From the NCBI GenBank assembly GCA_023430285.1, contig JAEZAV010000040.1, positions 1 to 30,586 of the forward strand: a stretch of DNA of 30,586 nucleotides. The letters run 5' to 3'. Position 1 is the first letter of the stretch; each line of letters opens with the position of its first letter. The notes under the pieces were generated by a model. That model saw only the letters and a program-made list of their open reading frames with translations. It was not told where the DNA came from and did no database searches. Positions 24,437 to 30,586 of the stretch are shown piece by piece. The stretch is from Methanobacteriota archaeon. Lineage in GTDB: Archaea; Methanobacteriota; Methanobacteria; Methanobacteriales; Methanobacteriaceae. The position numbers were made by a program, and so were the translations under genes.

Positions 24437-25165
24437 ATGATAACAGTAATCTGTGTCTACAACAACAGAGTTCTACTTGAGGATAGACTTTTAAAAAGTT
24501 TAAAAATCCAAAGTAGTGAATACGAAATCATACTGTTGGATAACACAAATGGAAAATATAAATCTGCAGCCAGAGCTTTAAACTGCGGGGCAAAACAGGC
24601 CACCAAGGATTATCTGATGTTCGTGCATCAGGATGTTGATCTGCTCTACGAGGACTGCCTCAAGGATATTGAAGAAAGTTTAATGGAACTAAATGATCTG
24701 GGGGTTGCAGGGGTTGCAGGTTACACAGAAACAAATGGAAAATTCATCATGTACAGCAACATAAAAGATGGGCGTCCTCCCGAGGATGTTGGTGTATATC
24801 TCAATGATCCCCTTAAGGTTCAAACAGTTGATGAATGCCTGTTTATTGTTCCGAGATCCATCTTTGAAAAACTGAAATTCGATGAGATCACGTGTCCAGG
24901 TTGGCACTTGTACGGAGTAGACTACTGTTTAAGCACCAATGAACTTGGAAAATCTGTTTACGTAGTTCCCATTAATATCTACCATGTTTCAAGGACAGAA
25001 TCCTTTTCAAAGGATTATTACACCCTTTTAAAAAATATTGTGAGGAAACACGGTAAAAACTACAAAACAATCGATACCAGCTGCGGCATATGGAACACAA
25101 ACAGTTTTAGACTGGAACTAAATATATTAGAAGACAAATTATTAAAATTCCTAAAATTTAGATGA
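24437..25165 (+). CDS. Small GT2-like glycosyltransferase (Glyco_tranf_2_5 type)
   Basis: A compact 242-residue GT-A enzyme without membrane segments. It reads ITVICVYNN, IILLDNTNGKYKSAARALN, GAKQATKDYLMFVHQDVDLL (Asp-x-Asp at 66-68) and PGWHLYGVDYCLS (154-166), the pattern of PF13712-type glycosyltransferases. GAGG lies 8 nt before the ATG. The gene follows the UbiA gene by 34 bp on the same strand and is probably the last of the cruF-cruF-ubiA-GT2 operon. A possible role is glycosylation of the hydroxyl made by a CruF-like enzyme, as the GT2 CruG does in cyanobacteria, but CruG carries membrane segments and this protein does not. It could instead serve the surface glycan. Confidence 0.85.
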   Translation: MITVICVYNNRVLLEDRLLKSLKIQSSEYEIILLDNTNGKYKSAARALNCGAKQATKDYLMFVHQDVDLLYEDCLKDIEESLMELNDLGVAGVAGYTETNGKFIMYSNIKDGRPPEDVGVYLNDPLKVQTVDECLFIVPRSIFEKLKFDEITCPGWHLYGVDYCLSTNELGKSVYVVPINIYHVSRTESFSKDYYTLLKNIVRKHGKNYKTIDTSCGIWNTNSFRLELNILEDKLLKFLKFR

Positions 25166-25398
25166 TTTTCCTCCTTAAAGAACTATTTTTACTCGTTATC
25201 TATCCTTCCATGCTTTACAATGATGCATAAGGATTTATTTTTCCATAATGGTTTATTTTATTCTGTAATATGCTTCAATTGGAGTTTTAAGGCCTGGAAA
25301 TATCCTTGTGAAATTAATCACAAAAACAGATAAAAATAATATATTAAGGTGAGTATACAAACCAAACTACATGAATTATGTAGGTTTGGGGGAAAAAA
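25166..25398 (+). promoter_or_regulatory. Terminator-like T-tracts and promoter of the adhesin-like gene
   Basis: T-rich tracts at 25185-25191 and 25229-25263 probably end the upstream operon. A TATA-like AATAATATATTAAG at 25335-25348 would place transcription start near 25370, about 27 bp before the adhesin start. GGGGGAAAAAA directly precedes the TTG start at 25399. Confidence 0.4.
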
Positions 25399-28300
25399 TT
25401 GATAAAAAAATTCATCTTGTGTATCTGCTTCATATGTTTGTTAATATTTTCTATCCAATCCATAAGTGCTGCAAACATTGCTGTTCATCCTGGAGAAAGC
25501 ATTCAAAATGCAGTGAATGGGGCAAATGATGGAGATAATATTACTGTTTATGATAACAACAACCCATACACCTACAAAGAAAGTATTACCCTAAATAAGA
25601 AGATAACAATTAAGGCCTCGGGAAATGTGACTATTGAGGCTAAAAATTCTAGTTCTGCAGTATTTACAGTTAATTCAGCTGCTTCTGGATCAACCATTCA
25701 GAACTTTATCATGACCAAAACTGATTACTGCATCATGATAAACAATGCCAACAGCTGCACAATAGCCAACAACATCATATCCCGAACTTCTTTAGTTGGA
25801 ATACAATTTTACGGGAATGTTTACAACTCAAAGGTCACAGGCAACACCATAACTGGTGTTGATCCAAGTGTTGGGAATGGAGTGAGTTTTGAATATGGAA
25901 CAGTATCAAACAACACCATAACTGGAAATACCATAAGCAACTTTTTAAATGGAATTATTTTCAACGATAACAGTGCAAACAACACAGTCTCAAACAACAG
26001 GGTAAGTTGCAATAGTTACAGTGGCGTTGGAATTTACACAACTGACAATGCTCGAGGCATGATAATAACTGGAAACACAGTTACAGGTGCTGAAGATGGA
26101 ATAGCAGTACAGCAAATAGGAACCAGTACCGCAACCAACTTCGTCATGACTGGAAACATCTTAACCGGCAATAAAAATGGTTTCTGGGTCTGCTTGGGTA
26201 ACAGCACCATATCCAACAACACGGCTTCAGGAAACCTTGTGAGTGGATTGGACATAACAGGTAGCTACAACAGGATCTTGAACAACAACGCTTCAAAAAA
26301 TGGCAACTGTGGAATAACACTCGGAAGTTATGGGAATGCAGATTACAACACAGTTTCAGGTAACATACTCGGCTACAATCAAGCAGGTCTGAACACTGCA
26401 AGTCACTACTCAACCATCACCGGGAACAACCTTTCCAACAACAATAACTACGGTGTAATAATCACTGCTGACCACGTTAAATTGGCTCAGAATACATTGG
26501 AGAACAACACTGACGGAGGAATATTATTAATAGGTGTCTACAACACCGTAGATTCTAATAATATTTACAAAAACTCAGTAGGTATTGTTCTACAGAGTTC
26601 AGGAACTGCAGATTATAACATGGTAAGCAACAACGTTCTAAACTACAACAACAACGGGATAAACAGTGGCAGTCCATATTCCACTTTCATAAACAACACA
26701 ATTAACAATTGTTTAGAAAACGGTCTGGTAAACACTGCAGATCATGTTAATATCACAAAGAATAGGGTTGAAAATAGCAATGGAACAGGTATTTTGAGTA
26801 TTGGTACCTACAACCTCATCAAAGAAAACACCCTCACAAACAATTCATTGGGAATCTGTCTTCAGAAATCCACAACTGGAGATTACAATTCTGTAACAGG
26901 AAACAATGCCAGCAACAATGGTAATGGAATAAATAACGGAAGTCCATGTACAGAATTAGTTAACAACACAGTTAACAACAACACTGAAAACGGCATGGTA
27001 AACACCGCAAGTAACGTGAACATCCAAGGCAACAGCGTCCTGAATAATGGAGGTACGGGAATTCTCAGTGTTGGAAGTTATATAAACATTTATAATAACC
27101 TTCTTAAAGGCAACAACCTTGGAATTTATTTAATCAGCTTTGGCAATAATGATTACAACGTATTGACCAACAACACTGTTATTTACAATATCAACGGGAT
27201 AAACAGCGGATCTAACGGTACCAATTTTTACAATAACACCTTGAACTACAACAATGAAACTGGCCTCACAATCACCGGTTCCAACTGTTACGTGGTTGGA
27301 AATTCGATGTGCTTCAATAAAGATGCCGGACTGACAATTACTGGCACCAATAATGTTGTGATCATGAACAGGTTGGAACAGAACCTTTACGGTGCATCAT
27401 TTAGTAATTACAACGCAGCAGTATTTGGTTTCAACAGTGTGGTTGGAAATACCTATCAGCTGTACAGCCCTGATACATCTGGAAAATTGAATGCCATTGA
27501 CAACTGGTGGGGTTCAAACAGTTCTCCTGCAAATATTTATGGATTGTTCACAGTCAGCCCTTGGATCGTTTTGAAAGTAGTTTCAAGTTCTAATAAAATT
27601 AATTTAAATGGTGTTTCAAATATCACCGCCGATCTAACCTGGAACAGTGCAGGTGAACATACGGTTCTGCTTTATCCCGGAGTTTTTGTTCCTGATGGAA
27701 TTCTTATTAATTTCAGCTGTGATTCACTGGGTTGTTTAAGCAGTTTGGTTTTAAATCTTGTCAACGGTACTGCAACCACATGTTTTACGGGAAAAACTAA
27801 CGGTACTTCCACAATAGGAGCTACAATCAACAATCAAAATGTTTCCACAACTGTTATTGTGGTTGGAGGAACAGTTTTAGCAGTTAACTCCACAAACGGA
27901 CACAAAGGTGATGTGGTAAACCTTGTGGCAACTTTAAAAGATGGTAATAATCTGGCATTAAATGGTAAAACCATCAAATTTTGGGTTAATGGAAATTTGG
28001 TTGGAACAGCCACAACCAATGGTACTGGTGTTGCCTCCATCCCCTACACCATAACTCAGGATCCGGGCAGTTTCACAGTAACAGCTCAATTTTTGGGTGA
28101 TGATGTTTATACTGGCTGTAACGGAACAGGCAGTTTATTAGTAGTATCAAATCTTAAAAACACAACCATCACCCTTAAACCGGTGTCAGGATATGTTGGA
28201 GACACTGTTAATTACACTGCAACCCTTCATGATGTTGATGGAAATACAATCTCAGGGAAGACAGTTGAATTTTATGTAAACGGTACATCGATAGGATCGT

Positions 28301-30471
28301 CTGTCACAGATTCAAATGGTGTGGCTAATTTAGTTTACAAATTAAGCCAGTCCCATGGTATTTACACCATTATGGCCATGTTTTTACAAGATGGTAGTTA
28401 TCTTTCATGCAATTCTACAAATTCTCTTCAAGTTAATTTAATACCCACGAAATTGGTTGTGAATTCAGCGACAGCTGTGCCCGGCCTTGCAGTTAATCTT
28501 GGAGCAACTCTTACAGATATCCATAATAATTCACCATTGACAGGTAAGGTTGTTAAGTTCTTTTTAAATGGAGTTGCAATTGGAACTGGAACAACCAACA
28601 GCAATGGATTAGTGTCTCTTGTTTATGTCGTGCTTCAAACTACCGGTAATTATATTATTTCTGCTACGTTCGACGGTGATACAAGTTATGCTGCATCTAA
28701 CAATACAAACAACCTCCAGGTTAACCTTACTTTAACCAACATTACAATCAAACCAGTTACAGGTTACAAAGGGGACAAAATTAACCTAACGGCCACACTC
28801 AAAGACAAGAACGGAACCCCACTGTCTGGAAAAACAATAAATTTCTACGTAAATGGAACACTCCTAGGAACTGGAACTACCAACACAGATGGAACTGCAA
28901 ATTACCTTTGCACCCTAAATTCTGCAAGTGGGATTTACACCATTATGGCTGTTTTTTATCAGGACGAAATTTACATGGGATCTAATGGTACTAACAGCCT
29001 GCAGATTAATTTAATTCCAACTAATATCGTTGTCAACAGGGTTACAGGCTACAGAGGATGTTCTGTTGATTTGTCTGCGGCTTTAAAGGATCAAAACAAT
29101 TCACCCCTAGTTGGAAAAACAGTTTATTTCTCCATTAATGGGTTTGAAGTCGGTAGTGCATTAACTAATGAAAAAGGTATTGCTGTACTTCCCATAGCTT
29201 TAATTGAACCTGATGGTTCCTACCTGTCACTTTCAGAGGATGATGATTCCTACGTTGTGCTGGCAAAGTTTTTTGAAAATGAAAGTTACTTAGCTTCAGA
29301 AAATTACAACAACCTCTTAGTAAAACTCATTCCTTCGAGTATTAGCTTTAATTCTGTTACCAAACATAATGGAACCAATTTGAATCTTGTGGCATCCTTG
29401 AAAGACTATAATAACCAGCCCATAAGTGGAAAAACATTGGAGTTCTACATTGGAAATACAGAAGTTGGAACAGCCAACACCGATGTAAATGGTGTTGCAA
29501 CATTGGTATACACTGTTTCCCAACTTTCAAGAACTTACAGTTTTATGGTTAAGTTTCTGGGGGATGATGATTACAACGAAACAACTGCCACAGGTTATTT
29601 AACTATTGTTCCATCAAAAACTGTCCTATCTGTGTTGCCAACAAACAGTTATAGAACTGTAAGTACTAATTTAAAGGTAAAACTACTAGATGAAGCAGGG
29701 AATGGACTTTCTGATAAACTTATAAGTTTTTTTGTTAATAACTGCCTCATTGGAACTGCTCTGACCAACAGTGAGGGTATTGCAACTTTGATCTACACCC
29801 TAAACAGTTGTGGTTCTTACAATTTATCTGCAGAATTCAGTGATAACATAGATTACAATTCCTCGTCAGACAAAAAAAGCTGGATTGTACAGACCATCCC
29901 CACAAAACTGATTTTAAAATCATTGAAGAGTTACAAGGGAGACAAGGTTAAATTACAAGCAACACTAATGAATACTGTTAATAATGTCCCATTATCTGGA
30001 AGAACTGTTTACTTCTACGTGAATGGGAACTTAGTTGGAAGCGGAATTACCAACAGTTCGGGAGTTGCGAGTTACTTGTACTTGGTAAAGTATTGTTCTG
30101 GTACCTACAGCCTCAAGGCAGAGTACAAAAAGGATGCTTTGTACAGTGGTTCCAACAACAACACATCCCTAAATGTTCAAAAAATACCCACCAAGACAGT
30201 TACAAACAGTGCATCAGCTAAAATAAATTCGAGAATTAAACTAACGGCGACTCTTATAAATCTACATAACAACACCAAACTAATAAATGCCACAGTAAAA
30301 TTCTACGTTGCAGGTAAATGCGTGGGATCTGGTGTGTCTAACAAGTATGGAGTGGCAACTATCTACTACACAGTTAAGATCAACAGAGGCACTTATTACA
30401 TAACAGCCAAATACCTCTCAAACAACACCTACAATGGAAGTTCAAGCTATAACAAGCTTAAAGTGACATGA
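25399..30471 (+). CDS. Giant adhesin-like surface protein: parallel beta-helix plus Ig-like repeats
   Basis: A 1690-residue exported protein. Residues 1-25 form a signal peptide (KKFILCICFICLLIF, then ISAA). Residues about 30-700 are Asn/Gly-rich NosD/PbH1-type beta-helix rungs, including a 90-residue super-repeat (274-634), closed by NWWGSNSSP near 702, a motif usual in methanogen adhesin-like proteins. Residues about 726-824 form a separate Ig-like unit. Nine Big_3_5-type repeats of about 96 residues follow (825-1690). No pseudomurein-binding repeat, membrane anchor or sorting signal is visible at the end, so attachment is unexplained. The TTG start is supported by GGGGG 6 nt before it and by the signal peptide starting there. 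Many N-x-S/T sites suggest heavy glycosylation. Likely roles are adhesion or glycan binding at the cell surface. Confidence 0.9.
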   Translation: MIKKFILCICFICLLIFSIQSISAANIAVHPGESIQNAVNGANDGDNITVYDNNNPYTYKESITLNKKITIKASGNVTIEAKNSSSAVFTVNSAASGSTIQNFIMTKTDYCIMINNANSCTIANNIISRTSLVGIQFYGNVYNSKVTGNTITGVDPSVGNGVSFEYGTVSNNTITGNTISNFLNGIIFNDNSANNTVSNNRVSCNSYSGVGIYTTDNARGMIITGNTVTGAEDGIAVQQIGTSTATNFVMTGNILTGNKNGFWVCLGNSTISNNTASGNLVSGLDITGSYNRILNNNASKNGNCGITLGSYGNADYNTVSGNILGYNQAGLNTASHYSTITGNNLSNNNNYGVIITADHVKLAQNTLENNTDGGILLIGVYNTVDSNNIYKNSVGIVLQSSGTADYNMVSNNVLNYNNNGINSGSPYSTFINNTINNCLENGLVNTADHVNITKNRVENSNGTGILSIGTYNLIKENTLTNNSLGICLQKSTTGDYNSVTGNNASNNGNGINNGSPCTELVNNTVNNNTENGMVNTASNVNIQGNSVLNNGGTGILSVGSYINIYNNLLKGNNLGIYLISFGNNDYNVLTNNTVIYNINGINSGSNGTNFYNNTLNYNNETGLTITGSNCYVVGNSMCFNKDAGLTITGTNNVVIMNRLEQNLYGASFSNYNAAVFGFNSVVGNTYQLYSPDTSGKLNAIDNWWGSNSSPANIYGLFTVSPWIVLKVVSSSNKINLNGVSNITADLTWNSAGEHTVLLYPGVFVPDGILINFSCDSLGCLSSLVLNLVNGTATTCFTGKTNGTSTIGATINNQNVSTTVIVVGGTVLAVNSTNGHKGDVVNLVATLKDGNNLALNGKTIKFWVNGNLVGTATTNGTGVASIPYTITQDPGSFTVTAQFLGDDVYTGCNGTGSLLVVSNLKNTTITLKPVSGYVGDTVNYTATLHDVDGNTISGKTVEFYVNGTSIGSSVTDSNGVANLVYKLSQSHGIYTIMAMFLQDGSYLSCNSTNSLQVNLIPTKLVVNSATAVPGLAVNLGATLTDIHNNSPLTGKVVKFFLNGVAIGTGTTNSNGLVSLVYVVLQTTGNYIISATFDGDTSYAASNNTNNLQVNLTLTNITIKPVTGYKGDKINLTATLKDKNGTPLSGKTINFYVNGTLLGTGTTNTDGTANYLCTLNSASGIYTIMAVFYQDEIYMGSNGTNSLQINLIPTNIVVNRVTGYRGCSVDLSAALKDQNNSPLVGKTVYFSINGFEVGSALTNEKGIAVLPIALIEPDGSYLSLSEDDDSYVVLAKFFENESYLASENYNNLLVKLIPSSISFNSVTKHNGTNLNLVASLKDYNNQPISGKTLEFYIGNTEVGTANTDVNGVATLVYTVSQLSRTYSFMVKFLGDDDYNETTATGYLTIVPSKTVLSVLPTNSYRTVSTNLKVKLLDEAGNGLSDKLISFFVNNCLIGTALTNSEGIATLIYTLNSCGSYNLSAEFSDNIDYNSSSDKKSWIVQTIPTKLILKSLKSYKGDKVKLQATLMNTVNNVPLSGRTVYFYVNGNLVGSGITNSSGVASYLYLVKYCSGTYSLKAEYKKDALYSGSNNNTSLNVQKIPTKTVTNSASAKINSRIKLTATLINLHNNTKLINATVKFYVAGKCVGSGVSNKYGVATIYYTVKINRGTYYITAKYLSNNTYNGSSSYNKLKVT
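26218..27300 (+). repeat. 90-residue beta-helix super-repeat, about four copies
   Basis: Within the adhesin, four consecutive units occur at 26218-26490 (91 codons), 26491-26760, 26761-27030 and 27031-27300 (90 codons each). Each spans about four helix rungs. Shared landmarks are a GILxxGxY or DITGSY element near residue 10-17, an SG-DYN or GNADYN element near 38-43, GIN-GS near 56-61, and NNT followed by a closing strand. Copies 2 to 4 align without a single gap. Confidence 0.8.
27871..30468 (+). repeat. Nine Ig-like (Big_3_5-type) repeats in the adhesin
   Basis: Nine units averaging 96 residues run to the C-terminus. Each opens with a strand such as TNITIKPVTGYKGDKI, has a variable loop, GKT-FYVNG-G-TTN-G (for example INFYVNGTLLGTGTTN) and ends with a SYx-SNxTNSLQV strand. 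Unit 5 carries an acidic insertion (SLSEDDDS). The unit matches the four repeats in the deacetylase at 6943. Confidence 0.8.
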
Positions 30472-30586
30472 TTACAGGTTAAATAGCTGAAGCTTCAAAA
30501 ACTTTTCTTAAGTTGTGATTTCTACTCTCAAAAATAGCTCATTTTATAATTGTTTATTGATGATAATTTGCAAAACTCCAATTTTC

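Noticed and set aside
26144..26413. Cys-rich minus-strand ORF inside the adhesin gene
   Set aside because: The Cys and Ser content mirrors the Asn/Gly-rich repeats on the other strand; it is a shadow of the repeats.
26218..27300. CRISPR-like regular repeats
   Set aside because: The 270-bp period is coding, degenerate at the DNA level and in frame with a beta-helix protein; there are no short identical repeats with unique spacers.
30488..30497. TGAAGCTTCA palindrome after the adhesin stop
   Set aside because: Ten bases with no adjacent T-run is too little to call a terminator or operator.

Overview
The window looks like a chromosomal segment of a methanogenic archaeon of the order Methanobacteriales, probably the genus Methanobacterium. 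This is inferred from the AT-rich composition, GGTGA/GGAGG-type ribosome binding sites, several TTG starts, T-run terminators, and very large secreted proteins built from NosD-type beta-helix and Ig-like repeats, with the NWWG motif typical of methanogen adhesin-like proteins. I saw no rRNA, tRNA, CRISPR array or insertion sequence. Nearly every gene belongs to a surface-glycan assembly and cell-envelope region.

Layout. (1) 3-749: 3' part of a Wzt-like polysaccharide ABC exporter ATPase whose C-terminal domain looks like a Big_5/SbsA Ig-like fold. (2) 895-1959 (minus), 2363-3313 and 3498-4379 (plus): three family-2 glycosyltransferases around a divergent, repeat-bearing intergenic region. (3) 4435-5826: bacterial-type polyprenyl-phosphate sugar-1-phosphate transferase, the probable initiating enzyme. 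(4) 5945-6886: a small OB-fold-like membrane protein and a YdjM/DUF457-type membrane protein, directly abutting. (5) 6943-10239 (minus): a secreted NodB polysaccharide deacetylase fused to DUF11 and Ig-like repeats. (6) 10357-11595 (minus): DUF1972-type GT4; then about 660 bp of AT-rich non-coding DNA; then a lone GT2 (12256-13320, plus). (7) 13411-19586 (minus): a four-gene operon, GT4 / GT-C-like membrane protein / GT4 / DUF2206-like membrane protein. (8) 19986-25165 (plus): Wzx-type flippase, two tandem CruF-like carotenoid hydratase homologues, a UbiA prenyltransferase and a small GT2. (9) 25399-30471 (plus): a 1690-residue beta-helix plus Ig-repeat adhesin-like protein.

How it may work (inference). 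The phosphotransferase would load a first sugar on a polyprenyl phosphate, the GT2/GT4 enzymes extend it, Wzx flips it, and the GT-C and DUF2206-like proteins act on the outer face. The Wzt ATPase belongs to a parallel ABC export route whose permease should lie upstream of the window. The deacetylase and the adhesin-like protein act outside the cell.

The part that stands out is the cruF-cruF-ubiA-GT2 cassette (21555-25165). Haloarchaea pair a UbiA-type lycopene elongase with CruF to make bacterioruberin, and cyanobacteria pair CruF with the GT2 CruG to glycosylate a carotenoid. A methanogen cassette with a duplicated CruF, a UbiA enzyme and a GT2, placed behind a glycan flippase, suggests an uncharacterised hydroxylated and possibly glycosylated isoprenoid made alongside the surface glycan.
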